Source of the DNA: Bariatricus massiliensis
GTDB lineage: Bacteria > Bacillota > Clostridia > Lachnospirales > Lachnospiraceae
Reading direction: 5' to 3'
Assembly (NCBI RefSeq): GCF_900086725.1
Contig: NZ_LT574836.1
Coordinates: 244,199-308,198 of the forward strand
DNA: 64,000 nt
Position numbers and translations under genes: made by a program. The notes below the pieces were generated by a model. It ran no database searches and had not been told where the DNA came from. It saw nothing but the letters and a program-made list of their open reading frames with translations. Of the stretch, positions 42,629 to 52,071 are shown piece by piece (positions within the stretch are counted from its first letter, which is position 1; every line of letters starts with the position of its first letter).

Positions 42629-43657
42629 ATGAAAATGTATTATGCAAGGACACCTGAAGATTATGAGGAGTTTTTTCACCGCCAGATGGGAATGCGAAGA
42701 TTGGAACATGCAGAGCAGGAGAACTTGTGGGAACATCCGCAGAATGGATGTATTATCAATTCCGGCTCTAGAGGACAGATTCAGTTTAGCATAGGAAGCT
42801 ATACCGTGCCGGAAGATTTTTGCGTGGAGTATGGATATGATACGCGGTACCTGCATTTGGGAATCATATATGAAGGTACCACTTATTCGCTTGTTGAAGA
42901 CAAATTAAAGGCGAGTGCGGCTCCCTCGGCCTTTTTGGCGGTGGAACATGAATGTGGGGGTGTAAATTGTTGGAAGAAGGGACAGCATCTTAAAGGGATT
43001 GAAATGTCCGTGGACATGATTTACCTAAAGGAAGTGATTCTTCCTTTTCTGGGCTTGGAGGAAGATGCTCTTTCCTTTTTGGAGGAGAATGTCCGATATA
43101 CCCTTCTGCCGGACGAAATACGCAATCTGATTTTCCGGGCAGAGCAGATGATTCGGGACGGCAGTTTTACTGCCCCGCTTAGGATTTCTCTGTGTCTGGA
43201 ATTTATTGCGCATTTACTGCATCCTGATAACCGGAACATATTTACCTGCGGAGAGACTGATTTTTGTAAATATATATCGGTGGGAAAAAGTCGGGTAAAA
43301 ATTACAAGTGAGGATTTTAAAAAAATTGTGGAGGCCCATGACCGAATCGAGAAGGATGCGTCTTCATTTTTTACGATTTATGAGCTGAGCCGGGAGCTGG
43401 GAATCAGTGAACAGAAGCTGAAGGCAGGGTTTAAAGAGTTGTATCGGCAGACGCTCTGGGATTATGCGAACAGTGTGCGGATGCATACGGCAGTTATGCT
43501 TTTGCAGAACACAGACATGAGAATCAATGAAATATCCCAGAGGGTCGGCTATCAAAGTCAGGTGGCTTTTAGCAATATGTTCAAGAAGTGGTGTGGATTG
43601 ACGCCCGGACAGTTCCGTACCCAGTCCATCAGCTGTGATGGCGTCCCATGGGAATGA
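42629..43657 (+). CDS. AraC family transcriptional regulator
   Basis: 342 residues. N-terminal ~230 residues form the ligand-sensing part. The C-terminal ~100 residues have two helix-turn-helix units: ELSRELGISEQKLKAGFKEL and INEISQRVGYQSQVAFSNMFKKWCGLTPGQFR. Relatives (YbtA, PchR, Btr) sense siderophores and switch on uptake genes, and the importer operon next door fits this. Its 3' end overlaps the 3' end of the ATPase gene by 29 bp in convergent orientation. Confidence 0.9.
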   Translation: MKMYYARTPEDYEEFFHRQMGMRRLEHAEQENLWEHPQNGCIINSGSRGQIQFSIGSYTVPEDFCVEYGYDTRYLHLGIIYEGTTYSLVEDKLKASAAPSAFLAVEHECGGVNCWKKGQHLKGIEMSVDMIYLKEVILPFLGLEEDALSFLEENVRYTLLPDEIRNLIFRAEQMIRDGSFTAPLRISLCLEFIAHLLHPDNRNIFTCGETDFCKYISVGKSRVKITSEDFKKIVEAHDRIEKDASSFFTIYELSRELGISEQKLKAGFKELYRQTLWDYANSVRMHTAVMLLQNTDMRINEISQRVGYQSQVAFSNMFKKWCGLTPGQFRTQSISCDGVPWE

Positions 43658-44423
43658 TGAAGGGAGACGCTGATACAGGGTCCTCCATGACGATACAGTC
43701 CAGCCCGTAGGTGTCCTTAATAAGCTGCGGGGTGATAATTTCCTGTGGAGTTCCACAGGCCATAAGAGAGCCGTCCCGCATGGCGAATAGATAGTCTGCG
43801 TAGCGTGAGGAAAGGTTAATATCGTGCAGGACCATGACAATCGTAGTACCCCGCCTACGGTTCAAATCTGTGAGAAGATCCAGTATCTCCACCTGATAGG
43901 AGATATCCAAAAAAGTGGTAGGTTCATCCAACAGCAGGATGTCGGTCTGCTGTGCCAGCGCCAGCGCAATCCAGACCCGCTGCCGCTGTCCGCCTGATAA
44001 TTCATCTACACTGTTGTCTGCAAGTGCAGAGATACCCATGATGTCCATGGCTTCTTCTACCGCCTTAAAATCCTCAGTGGTCATGCTTTTAAGCAGACGC
44101 CGGTAAGGGAAGCGTCCCCTTGCAACTAGATCTGCCACCTTGATTCCATCCGGGACGGTGGGGGACTGGGGCAGGAGCCCCATAATCTGTGCAGCCTGCT
44201 TGGCGGGGAGAGAAGATACCGCTTTTCCGTTCAGCATAATTTGGCCGCCGCTGGGGCGGATCAGCCTTGAAAAAGTCTTCAGCAATGTAGATTTTCCACA
44301 TCCGTTTGCACCGATGATTACATTGATTTTATTGTGGGGAATAGTCAGGTCTACTTCACGGATGACAGGACGGCTGTTATAGCCCGCCGTAACTCCTGCG
44401 GCAGCAAGTACGTGGTTATTCAT
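43629..44423 (-). CDS. Siderophore-type ABC importer ATPase
   Basis: 264 residues, FepC/FhuC-like ATPase driving iron-complex uptake. Walker A IGANGCGKSTLLK, signature ELSGGQRQRVWIALALAQ, Walker B ILLLDEPTTFLD, H-loop VLHDINL. Last gene of the operon; start overlaps the permease stop by 4 bp. Confidence 0.95.
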   Translation of the reverse strand: MNNHVLAAAGVTAGYNSRPVIREVDLTIPHNKINVIIGANGCGKSTLLKTFSRLIRPSGGQIMLNGKAVSSLPAKQAAQIMGLLPQSPTVPDGIKVADLVARGRFPYRRLLKSMTTEDFKAVEEAMDIMGISALADNSVDELSGGQRQRVWIALALAQQTDILLLDEPTTFLDISYQVEILDLLTDLNRRRGTTIVMVLHDINLSSRYADYLFAMRDGSLMACGTPQEIITPQLIKDTYGLDCIVMEDPVSASPFIIPMGRHHS

Positions 44424-45457
44424 AGTACATTTTCTCCTTTGCGGTTCATTTGAAGTAATAAAAATAATAGGTAGGGGGCGCCCAAAATACCGGTGATTAC
44501 ACCCACCGGGTATCTGACCGGAAGCGCAAACTGTCCGATAAGGTCTGAGGCCAATACCAGAACAGAGCCGGTAAGGGCAGAAGCGGCCACATTTCCTTGA
44601 CTTTCCCCTGTGATTCTGGAGGCAATCGGGCCGGAAAGAAAGGCCACTGATGCCACTGGTCCGGTCACTGAGACAGCAAAAGACACCAGCAGCAGAGAGA
44701 ACAAAATCAGCAGCAGCCGAATCCGCCGGACTTGTACGCCTAACGTGGCTGCGTAGGCATCTCCCAACGTCAGAATCATCAGATGGCGGTTCAATATGAG
44801 GACGGCGCCTCCCGCGACAAGGACGGCCGCCGCAAGTCCTGGTATACTCTCCATGCTTACCCCGTTCAAGCTGCCACTGAGCCAGCGCAAGGCTGCCGGA
44901 ACATCATATTCTGAGGCACGCAGGAGCATCCAAGAGACCGCGGCGTTTAAAAAAGCCTGCATTCCGATACCAATGAGAATCAGCTTTCCGCTGGAAAAAA
45001 CACCATTCTGTGAAAGGGCAAAAATCAAGCCGGAGACAAGAATCCCAGAGGCCATGGACAGAAGAGAGACTGTACTTCCCCTCAGGCCCAGCACAAGAAT
45101 GCCTAACACCGCCGCGGCGCTGGCGCCCGAGGTGACGCCGATGATATCGGGACTGGCAAGCGGATTGCCTAGAAGTTTCTGGAAAGTGCTGCCCGCCATA
45201 CCGAAAGCCAGCCCGCAGAGGACAGCTGCCAGCATTCGGGGAAGGCGCAGGGTACGAATCGTAAATGAGGCGCCTTGTATCTGCTCACCCAGAAGTACTC
45301 TGATTACAGTGGCGGGTGAATAGATTGTCTTTCCATAAGTCATCATGAGGGCTGCCAGCAGCAGTGTGATAAGGAGAAGAATGAATGAGACAAGCAGATA
45401 ACGCCTCTGCCGCCTCAGGTAACCTGCTGTGACAATGTTGGACTCCTTTGTTTTCAT
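44420..45457 (-). CDS. FecCD-type iron-complex permease
   Basis: 345 residues, about ten helices, FecCD family. Typical LRLPRMLAAVLCGLAFGMAGSTFQKLLGNPLASPDIIGVTSGAS (ends written separately in the family as GxxxxG coupling region) and the ATPase-contact segment near GPVASVAFLSGPIASRI. Overlaps the second permease gene upstream by 4 bp. Forms a heterodimer channel with the 45454 product. Confidence 0.93.
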   Translation of the reverse strand: MKTKESNIVTAGYLRRQRRYLLVSFILLLITLLLAALMMTYGKTIYSPATVIRVLLGEQIQGASFTIRTLRLPRMLAAVLCGLAFGMAGSTFQKLLGNPLASPDIIGVTSGASAAAVLGILVLGLRGSTVSLLSMASGILVSGLIFALSQNGVFSSGKLILIGIGMQAFLNAAVSWMLLRASEYDVPAALRWLSGSLNGVSMESIPGLAAAVLVAGGAVLILNRHLMILTLGDAYAATLGVQVRRIRLLLILFSLLLVSFAVSVTGPVASVAFLSGPIASRITGESQGNVAASALTGSVLVLASDLIGQFALPVRYPVGVITGILGAPYLLFLLLQMNRKGENVL

Positions 45458-46443
45458 AGAGAACGTACCTTGGCCTTTCTGATAAGAATTATAAATACAG
45501 GGGCTCCTGCCAGAGCCGTCACAATACCGGATTCTAACTCGCCTGGTCGCCCCAGCATACGCCCTGCCACATCGGACAGCAGAAGAAGGCAGCTGCCGAA
45601 AACGGCTGACAGAGGCAGGATTTTGCGCATGTCAGGCCCTGCCAGAAGACGCGCCAGATGCGGAGTCATAAGCCCTACGAATCCAATGGGGCCTGCCAGA
45701 GCCGTGGTGGCGGCACACAGAAGGACGCCTGCCAGAGCCGCCCATGCCCGGACTCTGGTGACATGGAGACCCAGCCCCGCCGCCACGTCATCGCCCAAAG
45801 CCAGAGTATTGAGAGAAGGGGCCAGAATGAAACTAATGGCAAAACCAGTAAGAAGACAGGGGAGGATTAGGCGGATATCTTTGAATTCCGCTCCGCTGAT
45901 GCTGCCTGTCTGCCAGAATCGAAACTGGTCCATCACCTGTGTGTTAGGCAGCATGACGGTGTTGACCAATGACTGCAGTGCTGTTGCCGCCGCGGCGCCG
46001 GACAGAGCCAGCTTAAGCGGTGTTGCCCCGCCGTATCCCAGCGACGCGAGACCATAGACAAATGCGGCCGTGACTGCGGCCCCTGCAAACGCCAACAAGA
46101 TGTATTGGCCGCCGGTGTTGATGTGGAAAAAGGTAATGCCGCAGACAACAAAAAGAGAGGCTCCGGTGTTGACGCCCAAAATGCTGGGGTCGGCGATGGG
46201 ATTGCGGGTGATTGCCTGCATGAGGGCGCCTGATATGGCGAGAGACGCGCCTGCCAGTACACCGAATATGGTACGCGGAACCCGTGCCATGACCACATGG
46301 GAGGAAAAACTGCCGTCGCCGGTAAGGGCAGCGATAACGCCTGCAAAACCTACGGATCTGGCTCCGTAGGTCAGGGATGCAAGGATGCAAAGCAGCAGGC
46401 ACGCGGCTCCCGTCAGGCTGATGATCACAATGCTTTTTCTCAT
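45454..46443 (-). CDS. FecCD-type iron-complex permease
   Basis: 329 residues, about ten helices. MARVPRTIFGVLAGASLAISG, NPIADPSILGVNTGAS and GPIGFVGLMTPHLARLLAG are FecCD hallmarks. Overlaps the binding-protein gene and the other permease by 4 bp each (ATGA type), so the four genes form one coupled operon. Confidence 0.93.
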   Translation of the reverse strand: MRKSIVIISLTGAACLLLCILASLTYGARSVGFAGVIAALTGDGSFSSHVVMARVPRTIFGVLAGASLAISGALMQAITRNPIADPSILGVNTGASLFVVCGITFFHINTGGQYILLAFAGAAVTAAFVYGLASLGYGGATPLKLALSGAAAATALQSLVNTVMLPNTQVMDQFRFWQTGSISGAEFKDIRLILPCLLTGFAISFILAPSLNTLALGDDVAAGLGLHVTRVRAWAALAGVLLCAATTALAGPIGFVGLMTPHLARLLAGPDMRKILPLSAVFGSCLLLLSDVAGRMLGRPGELESGIVTALAGAPVFIILIRKAKVRSL

Positions 46444-47471
46444 TGTATTTTACCATGTGCGTCTGCGAGAAGGCGCAGATAATCGTCAATCTCCGAGGGG
46501 ATGGAGAGGATGGACGGGGTGGTTGCACCGGCCAGAGAAGAAGCATCGTCTACGAGAACGACGGCACCGTTCTTGATAGCTGGAATCTGTGACATCAGTT
46601 CGTCCTCCTGCAGTGATTTCAGCAGCGTTTCGTCGCCATATACGACCATCATCTCCACATCCGTCAGCTGCTCCGTATTTTCACGGCTCAAGGTCACGGA
46701 AAAATCTTCACTGCTTTCTGCCAGCTCAAGTACACTTTCGGGGAACTCGAGTCCAAGATCTGTCAAATAAGACGCTCTTGGGTCTGAGGGCAGGTAGACG
46801 AAAAATGTGCTGAAATCGTCCGGGCTTATCCAGAAGAAAGCGGTCTTTGTACCCGCAAGTTCCGGGTAGGCACGGACTTTTTCTTGAATAAGAGCGTCCG
46901 TCTCGGCGACTTTTGCTTCTCCTTCCGCCTTCATTCCCATGCCGGCCGCGTTGAGGAGTGTCTGGTCACGCCAGTAGGTCTGCCATGGTTTGTCCGGGTA
47001 GGCCACCACAGGGGCAATTTCACTGAGCAGGTCGTATTCCTCCTTGGTCAATCCGGAGTATGCCGCCAGAATTACGTCCGGCTTAGCATCGCTGATTGCT
47101 TCGTAGTCAATGCCGTCGATATCGTCGAAGACTACCGGGTCTGTCTCGCCCAGCGATTCGTAGGCTGCAGATGTCCATGGGTGAAGCCGGTCTTCAGTTA
47201 CCTCGCCGTAATTTGCCGCCGAGACACCTACAGGAACGACGCCCAGCGCAAGAGGAGTATCCTGATTCTCCCAGCCCAGAGTCACGATTCTTTTTGGCTT
47301 GCTCTTAAGTACTGTATCTCCGAAGGCATGGGAGACCGTGAGGGGATATCCCTTGGAAATTTCAGGAGCATCCTCTGATTTCCCTTCCTTTTTAACACTT
47401 CCACAGCCCGTCAGCAGCAGGGCAGATAGAGTCATTCCTAAAATAACGGTAATCCATTTGTTTGGTTTCAT
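46440..47471 (-). CDS. Iron-complex substrate-binding lipoprotein
   Basis: 343 residues. Lipoprotein signal MKPNKWITVILGMTLSALLLTGCGS with lipobox LLTGC, then a FepB/FhuD-like periplasmic-binding fold (class III, long central helix). Extracytoplasmic receptor of the importer, first gene of the operon. Exact ligand (ferric siderophore, haem or cobalamin) not decided; AraC neighbour favours a siderophore. Confidence 0.92.
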   Translation of the reverse strand: MKPNKWITVILGMTLSALLLTGCGSVKKEGKSEDAPEISKGYPLTVSHAFGDTVLKSKPKRIVTLGWENQDTPLALGVVPVGVSAANYGEVTEDRLHPWTSAAYESLGETDPVVFDDIDGIDYEAISDAKPDVILAAYSGLTKEEYDLLSEIAPVVAYPDKPWQTYWRDQTLLNAAGMGMKAEGEAKVAETDALIQEKVRAYPELAGTKTAFFWISPDDFSTFFVYLPSDPRASYLTDLGLEFPESVLELAESSEDFSVTLSRENTEQLTDVEMMVVYGDETLLKSLQEDELMSQIPAIKNGAVVLVDDASSLAGATTPSILSIPSEIDDYLRLLADAHGKIQ

Positions 47472-47500
47472 AAATTCCTCCCTAAATTTGATTGGTATAA

Positions 47501-47553
47501 GTTAGAAAAGACTAACCACGGAACAAGATACCATAGGAAAGAAAAGATGTCAA
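47501..47553 (-). promoter_or_regulatory. Promoter and inverted-repeat operator of the importer operon
   Basis: Minus-strand TTGACA (47553-47548), 17 bp, TATCTT (47530-47525). Directly downstream, at about the transcription start, an inverted repeat GTTAG-N6-CTAAC (47501-47516). Its half-sites recall DtxR-family iron boxes but the 6-bp spacer is wider than the DtxR consensus. No classical Fur box was seen. Confidence 0.6.
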
Positions 47554-47600
47554 TCTGTCCACCTAAAAGAGACAAAATGACATCTAATTCAGTTATTCTA

Positions 47601-48764
47601 TTAATACCATTTCACCATCGGCAGATCATTGTTGATTCCTTTTGTCATAAGAATCTGATGGAGATCAATGATTCCGTTATGAAAAGTGGCGGCGCAGGAG
47701 GAGAGGTACATGTCCCACATCCGCACGAAGCGGTCATCGAACATTTTTTTCACATCGTCAATACATTCTCGGAAGTTTTTTTCCCAGCAAAGCAGTGTCC
47801 GGTTGTAGTGCATGCGCAGATTTTCAATGCCCAGCGTGTGAAATTGATCTTCTGAGACGCAGGTGAGCATTTCTCTGAGACTTGGTATCATGCCGCCGGG
47901 AAAGATATATTTTTTAATCCACGGATCTCCCGGGTACTCTTTCAAGGCGCTGATAAAGTGAAGGAGAAATATTCCGCCCGGATTCATCACCTTGTTCACA
48001 CAGTCTATAAAGAGTTGGTAATTGTCACGCCCTACGTGTTCGACCATGCCCACGCTTACGACTCGGTCAAAGGAAAGGCCGGAGTCCGGCAGATCCCGAT
48101 AGTCCATGAGTTCTACCGTCACATAGTTTTCAAGGCCTTCTGCACAGATTCGTCTGTTACATTCCTTATACTGTTCAGCGCTCAATGTGATGCCGGTGCC
48201 TTTGATCTTATATTTCTTGGCGGCCTCAATCAAAAGAAAACCCCAGCCGCAGCCGATATCCAGTAAGGTCATGCCTTCCTTCAGATAGAGCTTCTCAAGA
48301 ATATAATGCACTTTATTGACCTGTGCTTGATACAGAGTGTCGTCATCATGAAGGAAATATCCACAAGAGTAACTGAGTGTGTCGTCCAGCCAGAGTTTAT
48401 AAAAATCGTTGCCGATGTCATAGTGGCTGCGCACCTCTTTTTTCTGATTCCTTTTGGCTGTAGAAGTAAACATTAGTTTTTTTAAGGCATTTCGGTCGGT
48501 GGAGAATTTTCCCATTTGTCCGAGAAAGTAATCCAGTGCCTGATAGAGTTCCCCCTCAATCTCCAAGTCCCCATCCATATAAGCTTCCCCCAGCGCAAGA
48601 GAAGTGCTGGCGGCCAGTTTGGACAATGGAATCGTTTTTTTAAAATTGACGGTGAAGGAAGGTCTGCCTTCACCAATGAGATATTCTTTTCCATCAATTT
48701 TGACCAGAAACGGATGTGCATCAAACTTCTTCAGAAAGTCAACCATAACTTTTTCTTCTAACAT
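47601..48764 (-). CDS. cfa: Cyclopropane-fatty-acyl-phospholipid synthase
   Basis: SAM-dependent methylene transfer to unsaturated acyl chains of membrane lipids. 387 residues. N-terminal lipid-binding domain (about 1-100), SAM motif LLDIGCGWGFLLIEAAKKY (about 168-186), VSVGMVEHVGRDNY, and KKYIFPGGMIPSLREM. ATG 48764 follows AAGGAGAATACCTGT. Confidence 0.95.
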   Translation of the reverse strand: MLEEKVMVDFLKKFDAHPFLVKIDGKEYLIGEGRPSFTVNFKKTIPLSKLAASTSLALGEAYMDGDLEIEGELYQALDYFLGQMGKFSTDRNALKKLMFTSTAKRNQKKEVRSHYDIGNDFYKLWLDDTLSYSCGYFLHDDDTLYQAQVNKVHYILEKLYLKEGMTLLDIGCGWGFLLIEAAKKYKIKGTGITLSAEQYKECNRRICAEGLENYVTVELMDYRDLPDSGLSFDRVVSVGMVEHVGRDNYQLFIDCVNKVMNPGGIFLLHFISALKEYPGDPWIKKYIFPGGMIPSLREMLTCVSEDQFHTLGIENLRMHYNRTLLCWEKNFRECIDDVKKMFDDRFVRMWDMYLSSCAATFHNGIIDLHQILMTKGINNDLPMVKWY

Positions 48765-48939
48765 ACAGGTATTCTCCTTTTAAATATAATCCCTGATAGT
48801 TTTTCCGCAGTTTTATTCATCTATGCGTTCTTTCTGCTGTTTTTGCATAGAAACTAACAATAATCTAACATAACAAATGTTATTATGTGCTGGTATCCGG
48901 GCCATCCCAATGGCGGCGGAGAGAAGAAAGGAGATTAAG

Positions 48940-51294
48940 ATGAATCATAGAAAAAAAAGAGCAGCGATTGCGCTCGTTCTCATTATGGTAATGGTAACAG
49001 GATGCGGTAGTTTTGGCAGGGAGAAAACTGCACCTAAAGTTACGGCAGGGGAGCTGGCTGAATTTTTTTTGGAAGCGGCGTCAAAATATGTAGAGCCGGC
49101 GGAAAGAGTCGAAGTTTTAGCGGGGATGAAAGAATCGGAGGAGGCGAATCGACTACAGATGCTGGTGCTTGCCGGCCGGGCGTTTGGTAAGCTGCCGAAA
49201 CTAGAAGGCAATGCGGAAAAAATGGCACCTCATGCTCCGGAGCTGTCGGAAATACCGGACTGGGCGCGGGAGGCATTAGAAAATCTGGCGGGGGGAGGCA
49301 TTTTGGCCGAGACAGATTTGAATGGAAAATCAGATGGTGAGAAAAAAGGAAAAGAACAGGCAAAAAATATTTTGAAGAGTTCCGTAACTATGAAGGACGC
49401 TAAAATCATTGCGGCAAGATTTTATACGTTATTTGGCACAAATGAGAAGGATGATTTTTATACCGCGGTGAATCACAAGATGCTGAACACCACAGAGATT
49501 CCGAAGACTGGAGAGACTACAGGCGGTTCTAGCGATGTGACGGACAGTACGGACAAACAGCTTGCAGGACTGATCGATGAAATTGTAAATAGTGGCCAAG
49601 ACTATCCGAAGGGGAGTCCCCAGCAGAAGATTCGCGATTTTTACAAAAATTTTGTGGATACTCAATCCCGTAGCCAAGTGGGGTTAGAACCATTACAAAA
49701 ATATTTGGATGCAGTGGATAAAGCAGCATCATTTTCAGAATTAAATAAAGCAATAGCAATGTCTGTAAATGAATTGGGGACTTTTGCAAACGGTCTGTTT
49801 CCCGGAATACCAACGACAGATACAAAGGACAGCAGCAGAAAAATATTGCTTCTGATGACCATGACTCCCGGTTTAGAAAAAGGTGATTATGGACAACCGG
49901 AGAAAGAAGAATATAAAGAGTACCGTGCGTCGTTAGTAGAACAGCTGCTGGCAGTAGGCGAAAGTCAAGAGAAGGCAGATTACTATGCGGACGCAATCCT
50001 AAAACTGGAAAACGATATCATACAGAATATAGAGGAGCAGGATGACTCCGGACAAGTTAAGGAGCAGAAATATTATACACTAAAGAAGCTGGACGAGATG
50101 ATGCCTCAAGCGAAGCCGTCAGAGCTGTTGTCAGCTATTGGTGTGAAGGACTCTTTTGAAATGCAGGTTCTTGACGATAAGATGTTCTTAGCATTTGCAA
50201 AATGGTTTACTGAGGATAACCTAGGGCTTTTTAAAGCCATAGAAAAGGTGGTACTTCTCAATGCGTACAGCCCATATCTGGGTGAAGACTTGGCGGAGCG
50301 GTTTGGAGCTACCTATCTTACATCGGGAGATATAGCAGTGCAGACTTATCTTTCTGAGGAGTTGGGGCAGCTTTATGTCGAGCGCTATTTTTCGGCTGAA
50401 TCGAAAGAGGAAATCAAGAAGATGACGGAGATGATGATTGAAACATTCAAAAAAAGAATGGAACGTCTGGACTGGCTGGAAGAAAATACTAAAAAGGAGG
50501 CGATAAAAAAATTAGATTCTCTGACAGTCTTGATTGGCTATCCAGATGAATGGCAGTTGAGCGAGGCAGAAATCAGGGGACCAGAGGACGGCGGCAGCCT
50601 GTTTGAAAATGCGGCAGCTTTTGAGGTGGAAAAATGGAAGCGTAATCTGAAAGAATTGGAAGAGCCTGTTGATAATGGCAAATTTGCGCTGGCGGCCTAT
50701 ACAGTCAATGCGGCTGCCAACAGAAACACCAATGTCCTATTATTCCCAGCAGGTATTCTACAGGCGCCGTTTTATGATAAAGATGCTTCTTTTGAAGCGA
50801 ATTTAGGAGCGATTGGAAGCACGATAGCCCATGAAATCACACATATGTTTGACGACGGAGGGGCACAGTTTGATTCGAGGGGCAATTTAAGTGACTGGTG
50901 GGCCAAAAAAGATTATGAACACTTCCGAATGCTGTGTAAAAAGGCTGAAGAATTTTATGACGGGCATGAAGCAGCGCCGGGAATTAAAGTAAACGGACAA
51001 GAAACTTTAAGCGAGAATATAGCAGACATCGGCGGGATAGCCTGTGGTCTAGAAATACTATCCAATATGGAGAATCCAGACTATGATGCATTTTTCCGCA
51101 GTTATGCAAAGCAGTGGCTTAGAGTGGCGGACTACGACACGCTATTAGAGCTGGCAGAATCAGACATGCACGCTCCGAACAATCTCCGCAGTAATCTGGT
51201 ACTTTCTAATTTTCAGGAATTCTATGACACTTATGATATTAAGCCCGGCGACGGTATGTATGTTGCACCTGAAGACCGCATCAAAATCTGGTAA
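48940..51294 (+). CDS. M13 family (neprilysin-like) metallopeptidase, lipoprotein
   Basis: 784 residues. Lipoprotein signal MNHRKKRAAIALVLIMVMVTGCGS with lipobox; probably surface anchored. The first ~190 residues have an S-layer-like or unknown region, then the M13 domain. Zinc site STIAHEITHMFDD (HExxH) and the third ligand in SENIADIGG; substrate motif NAAANRN replaces the common NAFY. ATG 48940 follows GAAAGGAGATTAAG; the earlier ATG at 48877 precedes that site. Role: degradation of extracellular peptides. Confidence 0.9.
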   Translation: MNHRKKRAAIALVLIMVMVTGCGSFGREKTAPKVTAGELAEFFLEAASKYVEPAERVEVLAGMKESEEANRLQMLVLAGRAFGKLPKLEGNAEKMAPHAPELSEIPDWAREALENLAGGGILAETDLNGKSDGEKKGKEQAKNILKSSVTMKDAKIIAARFYTLFGTNEKDDFYTAVNHKMLNTTEIPKTGETTGGSSDVTDSTDKQLAGLIDEIVNSGQDYPKGSPQQKIRDFYKNFVDTQSRSQVGLEPLQKYLDAVDKAASFSELNKAIAMSVNELGTFANGLFPGIPTTDTKDSSRKILLLMTMTPGLEKGDYGQPEKEEYKEYRASLVEQLLAVGESQEKADYYADAILKLENDIIQNIEEQDDSGQVKEQKYYTLKKLDEMMPQAKPSELLSAIGVKDSFEMQVLDDKMFLAFAKWFTEDNLGLFKAIEKVVLLNAYSPYLGEDLAERFGATYLTSGDIAVQTYLSEELGQLYVERYFSAESKEEIKKMTEMMIETFKKRMERLDWLEENTKKEAIKKLDSLTVLIGYPDEWQLSEAEIRGPEDGGSLFENAAAFEVEKWKRNLKELEEPVDNGKFALAAYTVNAAANRNTNVLLFPAGILQAPFYDKDASFEANLGAIGSTIAHEITHMFDDGGAQFDSRGNLSDWWAKKDYEHFRMLCKKAEEFYDGHEAAPGIKVNGQETLSENIADIGGIACGLEILSNMENPDYDAFFRSYAKQWLRVADYDTLLELAESDMHAPNNLRSNLVLSNFQEFYDTYDIKPGDGMYVAPEDRIKIW

Positions 51295-51388
51295 TGTATT
51301 TAGAGGAATCTCCGTCTGGCGGATGTACCGTTGACAGCCTGACGGGGATTCGGTACACTGAACATACTATGTGATTGGGGAAAGAAGT

Positions 51389-52069
51389 ATGAAATTATTA
51401 GTGGTAGAAGATGAAGAGATGCTTTCGAAAACCTTGGCAAAGGGGCTTCGGATGATGGGGTATGCGGTAGATTGTGCCTATGACGGAGAAGAGGCGCTGT
51501 ATCTATATGAGTTGAACCAATACGATCTTATGATTTTGGATTTGAACCTGCCAAAGCTGGACGGGATGGAAGTACTGCAGAACATCCGGAGCAAGGATTC
51601 GGACTTCCGGATCTTAATACTTTCTGCAAGAAATTCTCTGGAGGATAAAGTCAGCGGTCTGGATAATGGGAGTAATGATTATCTTACTAAACCATTTGAA
51701 TTTAAAGAGCTGGAGGCGCGTATCAGGAGTCTTCTGCGCCGGAGCTTTACTACAAAAGATACTGTGTTGACTTGTGGCTGCCTGCAGATAGACACGGCGG
51801 CCCGGCAAGTTTGGTTCAAGAATCAAACGGTAGAGCTGACACGCAAGGAATATGCGCTGTTAGAGTATCTGCTGGTGCATGAGGGGGAGATGATAAGTGC
51901 GGAAGAGTTGATTGAACACGGATGGGACAGCGAAGTGGATTTGTTTTCCAATTCCTTCCGGTATCATGTCCATTCCCTTAGAAAAAAGCTGGATGCTGTG
52001 GGAGCCGAAAATTACATCGTTACCCAGCGGGGGCAGGGGTACCGTCTCCAATGTCCAAAGGAGGAATAA
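51389..52069 (+). CDS. OmpR/PhoB-type response regulator
   Basis: 226 residues. Receiver domain (1-120) with acidic pocket VEDEE, phosphoacceptor in LMILDLNLPKLDG and LTKPFEFKEL; winged-helix DNA-binding domain (about 128-225) with LTRKEYALLEYLL and RYHVHSLRKKLDAVGAENYIVTQRGQGYRL. ATG 51389 follows GGGGAAAGAAGT. Partner is the kinase 3 bp downstream, now truncated. Confidence 0.93.
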   Translation: MKLLVVEDEEMLSKTLAKGLRMMGYAVDCAYDGEEALYLYELNQYDLMILDLNLPKLDGMEVLQNIRSKDSDFRILILSARNSLEDKVSGLDNGSNDYLTKPFEFKELEARIRSLLRRSFTTKDTVLTCGCLQIDTAARQVWFKNQTVELTRKEYALLEYLLVHEGEMISAEELIEHGWDSEVDLFSNSFRYHVHSLRKKLDAVGAENYIVTQRGQGYRLQCPKEE

Positions 52070-52071
52070 GG

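Noticed and set aside
47472..47600. Classical Fur box upstream of the importer
   Set aside because: No GATAATGATAATCATTATC-like sequence; only the GTTAG/CTAAC repeat is present.
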